Of a stretch of 64,000 bases of DNA, positions 22,991 to 34,870 are shown one piece after another. The position numbers and the translations under genes are program-made. The notes under the pieces are model-generated. The model was not told the DNA's origin. It was given only the letters and a program-made list of their open reading frames with translations, and did no database searches. The stretch is from contig JAJVDF010000417.1 of NCBI GenBank assembly GCA_022410635.1, positions 1,081,926 through 1,145,925 of the forward strand. Direction: 5' to 3'. The first letter of the stretch is position 1. Every line of letters begins with the position of its first letter. Source of the stretch: Tretioscincus oriximinensis (taxonomy: Eukaryota; Chordata; Lepidosauria; Squamata; Gymnophthalmidae).

Positions 22991-23024
22991 CTTGAACAGG
23001 TTAAGCTGCTTGCACACCACAATG

Positions 23025-23388
23025 TAAAAACTGGTCTAAAGGAATGTCTTCTCCCATATCCCTGCCAGTGCCTTAAGATCTGCAGGGGAGGCCCTCCTGG
23101 TTGTACCACTCTTTTCAACAGCCAATGGAGTGGGAACCCGAGGTATGGACTTCTCGGTGGTGGCCCCAGTCTTTGGAATAGTCTTCCTCTCAAGGTGCAT
23201 CTTTCATCATCGTTGTATGGTTTTATAAGATCTTTGAAGACGCACCTCTTTCACCTGGTCTTTAGCTGAAGAGAATGTTCATTTTTGTCCACATGTTTAG
23301 ATATTGTTTTTATACTGTTTTTAATTTGTTAATTTTGTGTTGATATTTTACTGTTTGCCACCCTGAGATGTTAGAGAATATTGATTCC
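23025..23388 (+). mobile_element. L2 LINE 3' fragment
   Basis: Homologous to 21600-21900 and 45200-45540. It runs through CTAAAGGAATGTCTTCTCCC, CTTAAGATCTGCAGGGGAGG, GTGGCCCCAGTCTTTGGAAT and AAGGTGCATC to the 3' UTR, with GCCACCCTGAGATG at the terminal stem. Non-coding remnant. Confidence 0.75.
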
Positions 23389-23439
23389 TGAAAATTCCCT
23401 GGGGAAAAAGGAGGTGGCTTTCAGGAGTCTCATTCTCCA

Positions 23440-24480
23440 TAGAGGTTAGCAGGATATTTTTAGGCGAGGGTTTTAAAAACGCCTTTTACCACAAAAAATA
23501 AAATAAACAATGATATGACAAAATAATGCAAAATCAAGAGACACTCATCAAAAATGTAATAACTTTATTAAGAACAAAAAGAGGAAAAATCTANAATCAA
23601 TAAAAACAAAAAGAGATACTCAAAAAAATGACAACAGTTTAAAACATCTTTGCATAAATCAAGAAAAACAAGCATACAATTTATGCATTAAAAATAAAAN
23701 ATTAAAAAAATTGCAGAAAAACATCTTTCAAATCTTGACTGCATAACAGAAAAACAATAAGGAAAAACTATCATGTAAATGTACTTAAGCATGAACCTAA
23801 TTCTAGTGTGTGCATGGTAGTGTATGTAAGATAAATCTCACCCATTAGGCAGTTCTTTTGGAAGATGAAGCAGTTTCCTTGTAGTAAATTGCAGAGATGA
23901 GAAGATCTTCTGGTGGATGAGAAAACTCAGAGAAGGTTCTTTGAGCTCTTTCATACTTTCCATGAATTCTATGCCTCTTTTTATACATTTTTCTTGTAAC
24001 TAACTATCATTGGTTTTCCCTAGTCAGCTAATTTTCCTTCNTAGTATGAGAAAACTTCCTTTCTTTAGCCTATAGAATTATCCTAATACTTCTGTTTCCT
24101 TCTGATATTCTTAAGATTCAAAAAGTATCTAAATTGTGTGACATTCCTTTTTGTAACCATTTAATTGTCTAATCTTTATCTCAGGAATTACAGCATCCTG
24201 TTTTTCCCAACTGAGATCAATACATCAGAAACGTAAATTCCTTCATACAATGAGTTTCAAAATAGATCTTGTCTTTAACTGATATCTCTCCTTAAAAACA
24301 GGAACCTTAAGCATTTGATAAAGGTCTGATATAATGAGTTGTCACGTATCTTGTTGCGCAGACAACGGAAACCTTAATATATATATATTTCGTTGATTCT
24401 GACACTCAGCATTCGTNAGGACCTTGTAAATATCCTGTTTAAAACTTAGCTACTCTTTTTGTGATAAGGAAGATACGTGT
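23440..24480 (-). repeat. possible LTR-like remnant
   Basis: On the minus strand there is a TATAAAAAGAG word (about 23975-23985) and, about 410 bp further, TTAATAAAG (about 23563-23571) as a possible polyadenylation signal, with no ORF between them. This order is what an LTR would show. I cannot see matching LTR ends, a primer-binding site or coding sequence, so this stays a suggestion. Confidence 0.25.
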
Positions 24481-24734
24481 CCTGCTTTGCTCTTATCAGA
24501 ATACAGAAAACCAGCCACAGGCTTCCTTTTCCAAAAAATGACAATGATGTGTGTCCCTGGGTTATTCTTCTCAGGAATTTCTGCTTTTCTGGCAGTTTGT
24601 GCTCTTAAGAGATAAATGTATAGGCAAAAGCTAATTTATTTCTAAATTTTAATTTCATTTTCATTGGACCTGCACAAATTCATATTTGTGTTACAGTCTT
24701 TCCAAATATGCCATGTTAAAAATATTAATCAATG

Positions 24735-24800
24735 CCTATCAGAGACCTTCAGGTATGGGGCAGGGTATAACTATAAATAATAATAAATAATAATAAACAA
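24735..24800 (+). mobile_element. L2 3' tail only
   Basis: AGAGACCTTCAGGTATGGGG then CAGGGTATAA and (AATAATA)n. Isolated 3' terminus of an L2-type LINE. Confidence 0.55.
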
Positions 24801-25639
24801 AGTTATATTCTGGAATACAACAATCACATGTCTGTGCATATGAAGCATCTATATTCCGTGGCCAACTATCTTGTCATAATGCAGACCGAGGCTGTTTTTT
24901 TTACTTGCAGCAGCCTATGGAAACAACTGCCATGTTCTCGGTTGTTTTATCCTTGCACGTCAAATTTTTGCACACGCATGCATGCCGCCACAGACACGAG
25001 AGGACAGGGTCTCTCCGAAATGATGCCTGAATATCCCAGCAATAGTTTATTCCAGGATAAATGGCATTTACTGCAGGACGACTGCTCAAAAACGCTTAAC
25101 TCATGTGCTGGTATCTTCATAATCTTGCTCCGATTGAGGTAGAAATATATTGTGTGGTGTTGGGTAAATAAAATTTTCAGTCAGAATATTAACTGCATCT
25201 AAAGTCCAGATGTTCATTNTCAAATCACCGACTTTACTGTTTTGTATTTGTATTACCTTGTTTTTCTGCTCATGTTGAACATTCCAGATAGCGTGTTCTC
25301 ATAACAATTTTACTTTCGTTTACGCAGTCTTCCACTAAACTGAGCGTGAGAGCAGTTATTTTGTGTGAGCTGAGACACTGATTTTACTTGAGTGTCACAA
25401 ATGCTTTGTTATTTTCTCTCTCGCAAACTGTGAATATTGTAAATAAAGTTTTTTGCCTTCCTTATGGAAAGAATTACTTTTGTGTGGACTTACAATTATT
25501 CTGCAAGAGAAGAAGAAGTTGTCTGATGGTCTATTTAAGTTCTTGAGTTCTGGTTCCCTGCAAGCTCTGCTATTTTGGACTGAACCCTACTTGGTTCTGT
25601 TGGGTTTTATTAATCAACATGTGGCCGCAGCCTAAGTGT
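24801..25639. other. no recognised gene
   Basis: The 24820-25090 part holds TATTCCGTGG and TTTATTCCAGGATAAATGGC words like those of the foldback family at 18734 and may be a decayed relative. Nothing else is recognised. Confidence 0.35.
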
Positions 25640-26990
25640 TGTCAGTGAACTTGGCTACCTCACTATTTACCTCAGCATCCAGATCATTTAGCAATACATT
25701 GAAAAGCAGGGGTCCCAGTACTAAAGCCTGGGTACTCCACTTCTCACATCTTTCCACCCAAAGAACTGTCCATTTATTGCTACCCTCTGTTTTCTGTCTT
25801 TTATCCAGTTTTCAATCCAGAACAAGATCTGTTCTCTTATTCCATGATTGAAAAGCTTTTCTAGGAACCTTTGACAATGGACTTTATGAAAAGCCTCCTG
25901 GAAGTTTAAAAAGACAATGTCAGCTGGATCTCCTTTATCCATGTGTCTATTAACAATTTTGTAAGGGTTGATTTGCAGGAATAATGCTGAGTTTCATTCA
26001 GCAATGCATGTTTCTCCACGTGTTTAGCAATTTTATCCTTGATTATGGTTTCCAACACTAACTAGTCTATAATTTCTGGGATCACCATGGGATCCTTTCT
26101 TTGATGATTGTGAGATAACAAACATAACACCAATCTACTGGCACAGTGCCTGATTTTAAGGAAATATTAAATATTTTGGCTAGAAGTTCAGCAACTTTAC
26201 ATCTAAGTTTTTAAAGAATTCTGGGAAGAGTGCCATCTAATCCACTGGATTTATTAATGTTCATTTATTAAGGCAAGCAAGGACCTCCTCCCTTGTTATC
26301 TCAGTCCAGTTTAGTTCCTCTGTTGCCCTTCCTCAAAAGAGTAAGTCTGTTACCTGCAACAGATATTTTCAGGCTGTCTTCTTCAGAATGAGGCAAAAAA
26401 AATCATTTAAGTTTTTCACAAGTCCTCCTTGATTATCCCCTTCTGTTTATTGCTGATTAATGGTCTGACTGCTTTTCTGATGTATTTAAAGAAGTTCTTC
26501 TTATTTTTTTTAACACTCTTTGCAAATTGCTCCTCAAAGTTCCTCTCAGCATTCCTGACTACTAGCTTGCTTTTGGTTTGCCACAATTTGTGCTCCCTTC
26601 TTTTTTCCTCACCGGTTTAAGCCTTCCACTTTTAAAATTAATTTTATTTTAGTCTATTGACTTCTATTTCTGTACTGAAAAGCCATACAGGTATCCTCTT
26701 GGACTTGGCATAACTCTTTTTTCTTTTAGAAATGCATTAAATTTGAGTATTTGTATTTGTAAACATTTTCAATGCTTTTTGAAAGGGTTGGACTCGTCTC
26801 ACTTTCCCATTTAATTTTATTTTTACCATTTTCCTAATATTGGGAAAATTTCTTTTATGAATGTTTTCCTGGACTTCCCTAGCTTTCTCCATGATGCAAT
26901 TAATCCTTGCAATTTAATTTCATGGTTTTTTCCTGCTTCTTCAAAAAAAGCTTACACTTTTGTGGCATAAAATTACCCACACGTGATCTT
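25640..26990 (-). mobile_element. CR1-clade LINE, RT region (decayed)
   Basis: From 26990 down, the minus strand carries the endonuclease-RT connector, then an EELNWTEITREEVLACLNK-like piece (about 26330-26270). The RT core follows: MDKGDPADIVFLNFQEAFHK, CQRFLEKLFNHGIREQILFW and KDVRSGVP (25942-25721). In an active copy the catalytic stretch would be LDFSKAFD-like; here it is LNFQEAFH, and stops interrupt several places. A related but separate copy lies at 39840-40985. Confidence 0.8.
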
Positions 26991-27029
26991 CAGTCTTCCA
27001 TGCACTTTTTGATTTCTCCTTTAACTAGG

Positions 27030-27470
27030 GAAGTAGCCTGAGTTCACTATTGGAAGTAAGCTTGGACTCTAGCTTGGATTTCTCCATCCCCTGACCAGCT
27101 GGCACGGTTCCCACCACCTCTCTAAGCTGCTTCATTGGCATCTGGGGAGGCAAGGGAAGGTGGACGGAACTGACCCTGGCAGAGGGCCCAACTGACTTGT
27201 GTTTGTGGCACATGCCATTGGTTTCTTCTGCTTCCCCCAGTGCCGCAGAGGGCCTGTTCCCATCGGCTTTCCAGCATGGTACAGGGCCTGTTTCCACTGC
27301 TTCCCCCAACTGCTCCTTTTTTCTTTGGCATCNGGAGGGCAGGGAGAGGCAATGGGAACTGATCCTGAGGGCCCATTGGTTGGTGGCGTTTTGACATCAC
27401 TGTTAATCCAATCAGACAGTGAGGGAGGCAGGAATTATGGCCCCTTGCTGCCTGATTGGACTAACCACTG
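27030..27470. repeat. GC-richer block with an internal direct repeat
   Basis: TTGGCATCTGGGGAGGCA... (about 27134) recurs as TTGGCATCNGGAGGGCAGGG (about 27327), each followed by a GG(A)ACTGA(C/T)CCTG word. ORFs here overlap in all frames and show no recognisable domain. Probably an unclassified dispersed repeat. Confidence 0.35.
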
Positions 27471-27542
27471 GCATTTCTCTCTTATATATAAGATGATTAG
27501 TAATAATTTTTGCAACAAATGAATACATTTGCAAACTATGGA

Positions 27543-27825
27543 AAGAAACTTTCAATTTTTTTTAATTTTTTTTTAATATTTTTTTTATTAGTTTTATATA
27601 TATCAATACAATACGGTACAGAAAGAAGAAAAGAAGAAAGAGAAAAAAAACAAGAAAACACACACAGTAAATATACATACATACAACAATTAATATACAA
27701 CAAATCACTTGCCCCCCACCCCCCACCCTCTATCCCAATCCGAAGTCCATATCGGTATGGTCATTTTAAGGTATCAATCTCAATGTATGCATAAGAGCAA
27801 TGTATGCATAAGAAACTTTCAATTT
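27543..27825 (-). mobile_element. 3' L1-type insertion with 16-bp target-site duplication
   Basis: AAGAAACTTTCAATTT occurs at 27543-27558 and exactly again at 27810-27825. The ~250 bp between start on the plus strand with a T-rich tract, which is the poly-A tail of a minus-strand element. The minus strand ends ...AAAACTAATAAAAAAAATAT... and A-runs, like the 3' UTR of an L1-type LINE. It is heavily 5'-truncated and lacks ORFs. Next to the right copy, CAATGTATGCATAAG is present twice (27781 and 27799). Confidence 0.8.
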
Positions 27826-30546
27826 AATGAATATAAGCCACACTCAGTAAGCATAATACTCTTCACAGGAAAAAAAAACATTGGCTAGACATAAATTATG
27901 GGTTAATTGTGATCAAATTCCTGAGCAATATATATTTGAAGACACTTCAGTTTACATTGAAGTAAATTATAAAACCAACGCAGAAGTAATCTGCATAGTA
28001 NAAAAATGTATTTTGCTTTTAGTTGCCAGTTTTCAAGTTCAGCATCAGGCTAGGCTAAGAATTCTAGATTAAAATGTACCTGTTATCTTTGGAAATAAAT
28101 TTCCTTTTCTAGAAAAACTGACTAAATCTAGATGTTCTTTGAATGTTGTTGGTATGCTACTTACTCTGTTGCCTAACAGCTTCTGATTGCAACTGAAAAA
28201 AATACTGCAAAAAACACAGAAGCAGTCTTCTTGAGAAGGAAGGTTCTTTAGTTTCAATAAATTTCAAAACCTTCAAGCATGGAGACAAAGCTGCAACTAT
28301 CAGCTTGAAAAATTATGTGAGACAGATTATTTTGAGATGATATTACTTTCTCCAGAGATGATACAGTAATTTCAGCTCTTGTGTTTTATCTTTTGTGTTT
28401 TATCATTTTTTTCTCCCAAATGAAAAAAGGGGTAAGCTGGAATCAACATCATTATCATCATCAATCATCATCTTCATTATCATCACTGTGAATTAAAAAC
28501 TGCACTTGTGCTTAAAGCTTGAAAATCAGACATGAAATTACTAGTCATTAAAGATGAGCACAATAAAGTATAGGGCAGGAACAGTTCGTGTCCAGTTTGT
28601 TGACAAATAAAAGGCAGACGAAGGAATAATAAATTAGTCATATCCCAAATCTAGAAAACAGAATGTTGGACCTATCCCTAGATGAGACCACATGTCACAG
28701 TTCTCTAACTGCTCCACAAATAATTGCCTTGACAATAGCAAGATCAACAGCACTGTATTTTTCTTGTTGCCCTAATGCAGTACATCTCTAGTCTGTTTTT
28801 TACTTTCTTTTATCTCTGTTATTTTGCATTTGAAATCTTGTGAGTGTTGGGTGGCTCAAAAAACCCATTTTTATAATAACAGCCTGTTTTTGAATTCAAG
28901 ATAACTCGGCAAATTCCTCCCAGAGCAAGTTACATTTCAAACATTCATTCAACATTAATGTTTGTAGTTCATGCANTGTGTAACATCCTTTCCAGGAAAG
29001 TTTAAAAAAAATGAAAAAGGAAAGAAGGAAGATGAACCAAATCTTCACATTATTTGAGCTAAAAGTCTCCAAAATTGTTGTGCTGGCAATTGCCAAGTTT
29101 GAGGGTAATCATACACAATGCAATCCTGATATTTTTTAAAAAATTCTTATCTGCTCCATAGGAACAAACCAGAAATTTACAAAATCATAAAAGGGTATAT
29201 AATCAACCTAAATGGAGGAAATATTTGAAAAGAAAAGCCTAAAACAAAATAAGTGTGCATCCTTTTTATTCACAAATGAGTGAATCGGCGCCTGAATACT
29301 TAACAAATCANAGCGAGCTATAAGACTGAAATAAACCTGGTGGTATGTAAAAGTGACCTAAGAGAAAGCAGTTAGATCTCACACTGTGATTGTATTTGCC
29401 ATTTCTGGAAGATATTAATGAAGGGAATGACCTTTTGCTAATGTGAAAAACTGATCGTTTCTTGAAATAGGGTGAAACAAAAAGCTAGCAAGTGTGTATA
29501 GAGTACTAGGAATATTGTATGAGGAAAAGGGTGAGATAATTTAATAGTTTTCAATGAGCACCTAACCTGACTGATAGACAATTGTGATACATATGAATTA
29601 TTCAAGCTGAAAATTCAACATACAGAAAGGAAAGATATCTTATTGATGTTACCAGTAACAACAAAAATAACTTTTATTCATTTTACTTGTTTAAACATTA
29701 AGGAGTTCCCAAAGCAAGGATTCCAAAGCAAACATATACTGTACAGTTCATATCAATGTTAATCATTATAGTGCAGAATTCTGCTATACTTTAACAATTA
29801 CAGAATATAGAATGATTGAAGCAGTAGACATGTGAGATGAGGTATAGATTCAAATGTCAGCATGGTCCACAAATTGAAGCATTTACTATACTAGATAGGG
29901 CATTTGTTAGTTTCAAATATTTTAAGAAGCTGAATAAGAAAAAAAGTAAGATGTATGAAAAAATGTAATGAAAATGCAGTCCTTTTTCATAACAAGCTTT
30001 CAGCTGCACTAAGACGGCATCAAAATGGCACCATTATAGCATGACTATAAGAAGGCTGCCATATGGATCCTTGACAGCTCCACCATAGTGACCCTAAATC
30101 AGGAAAACGTGGCTTTCATGCATTTTCCCTTCAAAATAGTGATATAGCCTATATCAGTCAGACAATACCCTGCCAAATGCCAATGATTTCCTGAGTAGGT
30201 GCATGGGTGGTTCTAAGCANGGATAGTTGTATACATGCAAGTGCCAGTGTGTTGTCACATTAGTTAAATACCAAGATAAACATGTCAGGCCAGCTGCACC
30301 TAAGCTGCTTTCCTCTTGGTGATACCAATCAATGGAGACATTTACAAATAATTCTGAAGGACCTTTAGAATGGCATGGTTAAACCCATGACATTTAATGA
30401 CATTTGCACATGTGCAGTATGTAATTCCACGTAGGGATAGAATGAAATCTGGAGGTGTGCTAATACTTGAAACTCAGGTGGAAACAGTGACCCAAAAAAT
30501 GCCTATTCCCAATGGCATCTGGTTAGTCACAAATTGGCTGTTTTGA
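27826..30546. other. AT-rich DNA without recognised genes
   Basis: Chance ORFs only. An interrupted (ATC)n tract is at about 28447-28485. Nothing else is recognised. Confidence 0.5.
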
Positions 30547-30765
30547 TTGTCAATTCAGTACCAAGCACAATTCAATGTGTTATCTTTAACTTACAAAGCC
30601 CTAAATAACTTGGATCCCAAATATCTGAAGGAATGTCTTCTTCCATATCATGTACTGAGATATATTCTNCTGGATCTACCTCCACATTCAATAGTAAAGG
30701 GAGTGAAAACCTGGGAGAAGGCCTTCCGGGTGATAGTCCTCAGCCTCTTTTGAAGTGTGTCAGAT
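30547..30765 (+). mobile_element. L2 LINE ORF2 C-terminal fragment
   Basis: The reading frame gives QYQAQFNVLSLTYKALNNLD, PKYLKECLLPYHVLRY and VKTWEKAFRVIV. This matches the L2 C-terminus seen intact at 42400-42600 (FRAQFKVLVLTHKVLNGLGP). A stop ends it after SLF, and no 3' tail is visible. Confidence 0.7.
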
Positions 30766-32924
30766 TTCTTCACTGCAGACTATCAGAAAATGATTGAAAA
30801 CATATCCCCTTATCATATCCTTTTTTTGAAGTGAAAGTTTCTCCTCCCCAAATTGTGTTTTTACTGCATTTCTTAAACAGGTGACTTAATTTGGAATGGA
30901 GGACATCCATGGTGCTTTCCNCGTCTCCATTTTAAAATGAGACACTCTTTTCTATTACAAAGATGTGGAGTTAGAAAGCTCTATAATAAAAGTACCTCTA
31001 TGAGCAGTTACACTGGACAACAACTCAAACATTTCATAGAAGTAGAAAAGAAAAAAAGATTATTGCCTCTTCTGGATTCCAAGAAAAAGAAATGATGTTA
31101 TGAAACATTATCTGGATATACAACATTGCAAATAGCAATATCTTGCAAGGATCTGTTATTTCCATCTGCTTGTAGTTCAGAAATCAGAAGTGTGAAGTTC
31201 TGCTGTAAACCATGTCTTTTAAAAGTGCAAAATCTTTGACTAAAGGTCAGTATGTAAGGACAATTTGAAGAGTGGCTATTTGAAGACGCTATCCTGCAAG
31301 GCCAGAGTCATGTAGAATTTCCACTCTGGAGCACATATTGCAGTTGCCAAGGAGATGTTTATAAGTCATTTCCTCTCAGCTATATTACATAAAAATATAC
31401 TGAAGGTGTTATATTTTAATTCATCATATACCTCCATGATCTTTCTCAGAAGCTGAGGAGATCAAATGTTATTGATGTAGGATCAGAGAACCTGAAGTAA
31501 TCTGATAGTAAGATAATTTAACTTATTTCATATTTTGCTACTAGGTTCTCTTTATCAGTTATGTTCTCATCTTCTATGCTTAGATGCATATTTTTCACTA
31601 TCTACATATCTTCATTCAAGGTCAATTCCTCATAATGTTCCTCACAAAGCTCCTCCTTGGCTTCATAATCTGATCCTGCCAAATCACAGCTTTTTGAATG
31701 TGATCCCATAACCATAATTCTGGGAGCCTGGGCAGACAACAGATGAGTCGTCACCTAATGGGTTCCATCAGTAATGACATGGTATAAACATTATAACTAC
31801 TGGCAGTTGAGAGAATTTCCATGTATTCAGATTTGTAATCACATCATCTGGTAGAGGATTCAAGAGAAGTCCAAAGCTGTCCATAATGGCCACTGAGATA
31901 TGTTACTTAAAGATTTATCTTACATACTACCATTTGGCAATCACTGATGTAAACTTTCTGCAGCTTGGCCTGCTGTCACAAGTACNTTCGTATGAATAAA
32001 TTTAGGAAGTTCAATGCCAAAAAATCGATCCAGCTGATATAAGGCTAATAGGAATCTTTTAAAAGTATGCTTGAAGGCAGGGACATGCATTTTTCTGAAG
32101 AGCACATAGTTTTTGGAAAAGCAGCCTGTTCTTCTTACAGTCATCGACAGCTTCTTTNATTCATGTTAAAACTGCTTATCAAAAGCCAGAGTTATTACTG
32201 AGAACAACACTGAAATCAAAACAACTCAAGCAAAGGCAATCGCTCACCTAATTCTTTTGAACGTCATTTTTAAAAAATGTCTTGACACTGGAAGTCAATT
32301 CTTCTTTCAGTATAAACAGAAAAAGCATTAAGTGAAAATTATGAGACATATTTAGAAAAGAATATCTATATATCATATGTGTTCAGATTTTCCACCTTCT
32401 TTCACTCTTTCTCCCTCCNCTCCTTCTTTGACCCAAATATGTGATTTCTGAATCTACTAAGTCCTCATAAAAAATCGTTTATTTATTTTTCAAAACCTGA
32501 TTACTGAAAACAATTAAGATCATATTACCAGGTCATATAATTTTATTATGATTTGGTACAATTCTTTAGTTGGCTAAAACTAAAAGCTTTTGTTCGTTTT
32601 TCATCCAAGAGGCATNGTGTTTAGTTTTATTCAGATATTCTCAAATGCCTTCAAAATTGGACCAACAAGAATATGCTGCAAATGTTAATTGAAGCAAACC
32701 TTTCCTTTGGTTCAATTTCAAATTNTGTTTTTAAACAGACAACAGGTTTGGTTCAAATTCCTCAAATATTTCAAATGTTCTGTTTGATTTGAACAGATTC
32801 AAATCCAAAACAGTTTGGCACTTCTCCAGCCATATCAATTGAATAATAAAAGTCCTTTGTAGACTGTCACACAATTCAAGGTTTTTCAATTCCCATAAAA
32901 TAGGGTAAAATCCTTCCAGTNACA
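30766..32924. other. no recognised gene
   Basis: AT-rich, several single 'n' bases. The 32690-32810 part is rich in TTCAAAT/TTTGAA words that pair with one another, perhaps a decayed palindromic element. Confidence 0.4.
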
Positions 32925-33640
32925 GACGCAGGCTGCGTGCACACAGCTATTTTCTTACTCAATCAGGGTGAGATGAGGGAGGTTCCGGCACATGTGTTAA
33001 GTGTCTTTCAGCAGTCATCTTGCAATAAACACTGTTTATCTCGGAATAAACTATTNCTGGGATATTCAGGCATCATTCTTAAGAACCTCCATTTTCTTGC
33101 AGATGACATCTGTCCTCTCAAAACCATCCCCCATCCTCAGCTGAGCGTAGGCGTGTGAACAAAAGGCACGAGAGGTTAAAGCGAGGACACAGCTGTCCAA
33201 AAGTACTGCACTGACAGCCTAGTTCTGGGTAACATTTTGGACAGAGCTTGGCCATCCACATGCCAAAATGTCCCAGAATGATAGCCAGAACTAGGCTCAT
33301 ATGGATGGGGCCAGCAGGANGCAGCTGTCTCTACCTCCTCTGCTTCGGCAGAATTTCCTCTAGCCAGACCTCCGCCTGCTTTCGGGGGCTGCTGCTGACA
33401 GATTGGCTTCAAGGAGGAGGCAAACGATCCTCCAACGATGGAAGCAGCAGCCCCCGAAAGCAGGCAGGGGGGTGTTTGTGCACGAGATTGCTGTGTTCCG
33501 GAATATAGCTTCGTGTGCACAAACGCAATTGCTAATATTCNGGAATATAGTTTTGTGGTGTGCACAGACACATGATTGCTATATTCCNGAATATGGCTTT
33601 ATTCCGGTTTTTAGCTCATCGTGTGAATGCAGCTGCAGTT
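32925..33640. mobile_element. nested palindromic (foldback) element
   Basis: The outer ends, GGCTGCGTGCACACAG and CGTGTGAATGCAGC, are complementary. Inside lie two further inverted repeats. AGCCTAGTTCTGG and CATTTTGG (33217-33241) pair with CCAAAATG and CCAGAACTAGGCT (33263-33299). A perfect 22-bp pair lies at 33375-33396 with 33443-33464. ATTCNGGAATATAG palindromes repeat near 33500, 33540 and 33585. The right end matches 105-178. No transposase ORF is present. Confidence 0.7.
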
Positions 33641-34599
33641 CACAATCTCATTCCTGTCACACCTCTAACCATGCCAGCACTGATGCAGCAAAAAGTTGCT
33701 GATTGCTAGTAAAATTTGTGGCATATGGGAACCCTATCGAAGGATCAGGTGTAGCAGTCCTGCATCAACTTCACTAATACTTTTAAAACACAGTTCCTTT
33801 CCCTCAAAGCAAGTACAAAGAGAATTATAGTTTTGTTAACAAAATGAAATTGTAGTCAAGTGAAAGAGGGNAAAACAGTCTTTTGGTTTTTGACTTTTTT
33901 AAAAATATCAGTCTACATTACTTATATTTCATAAGGTAAAGCTTCCCTACTGTTGCACTTAGTCTACTGTATCTTCTAAGAAATATTAGGACCATTGGTT
34001 GTGCTGNGGTTAGGGATGCTGTTATGAATTGTTGCCTGCTTACTAATCATGAGGTTAGCTTATCCTCTATTTTATCCTCCTCTGGGTCTATCGATTTTAT
34101 TATTGATCTCACTATTCATTGTGTTTTGTTCTTTTTTAGATTAGTTTGCATCATTAAGAGAANCCATGTTTTCCTCCTTGTTCCCTAAGGCTTGGTCTGG
34201 AGCGAAACATAACAGAACAACAAAATATGTATTGTCAAATAAATCCTCTGAGCTTATTTTTTTATTGAGAATTGATCTGTTCAATTAAGAGTTCAGTATC
34301 TAAAGATGCAGATTAAAGTGGGGATTTAAAAAGGCAACTCTATTATACAAAAGGAGGGCAAGAACAACGTCTACATATGTGCCTACCCCGAAGGCAGAAC
34401 TTAGTCTAGAGAAAAGGCATATTACCCTGTAATGTTATCAAATTAATTTATAAAGTTAAATATATATGTATAGCAAATTTCTTCCCAAATTCGTCATTTC
34501 AGTGTTTTGTTTTTCAAGATTGAGTAGGTTAGACAAAAAAAAAGACAAAAATATAAGATTTTGAAACCACTCACAAAAGTTCAAAGGGAAGGCAGATAT
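33641..34599. other. no recognised feature
   Basis: AT-rich; nothing recognised. Confidence 0.45.
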
Positions 34600-34870
34600 A
34601 GTAGGCAAAAAAAACACAATATGAAAAACACCAATTTATATCCTCATTAAGGCCACCTGGATTGAGAGACTGTAATCTATGTATCTATTTGAGTTCTAAT
34701 TGATGGAGTAAACTGATTTGGTTTCCCTTGGGAACACTATCTACACATATGCAGATTTGAGTATTTTAATTGTGTTAGAGTCACTGTTATTGTTTGATGT
34801 TCTTTTAAAGTGGCTATATGTCTAGTTTGTATAATTGCCACAGTATATTATAATTCTATTGGTTTATATT
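34600..34870 (-). mobile_element. second Penelope-like element, C-terminal fragment
   Basis: The minus strand near 34740-34630 reads HQLELK(stop)IHRLQSLNP followed by GGLNEDIN. It aligns with LEKLELRWIHRLNTLSPVGL of the PLE at 10800-10880. This is the end of a GIY-YIG domain; upstream residues are scrambled by stops. Confidence 0.7.

Noticed and set aside
24828..25142. 104-residue ORF as a possible host exon
   Set aside because: No recognisable domain, and the region shows words of the foldback family; no convincing splice sites could be tied to it.
27122..27522. Overlapping ORFs of about 65-107 residues in several frames on both strands
   Set aside because: GC-richer repeat-like DNA gives long frames by chance; no domain, no splice context.
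27510..27794. 94-residue ORF
   Set aside because: It runs through the antisense L1 3' UTR and its poly-T tract.
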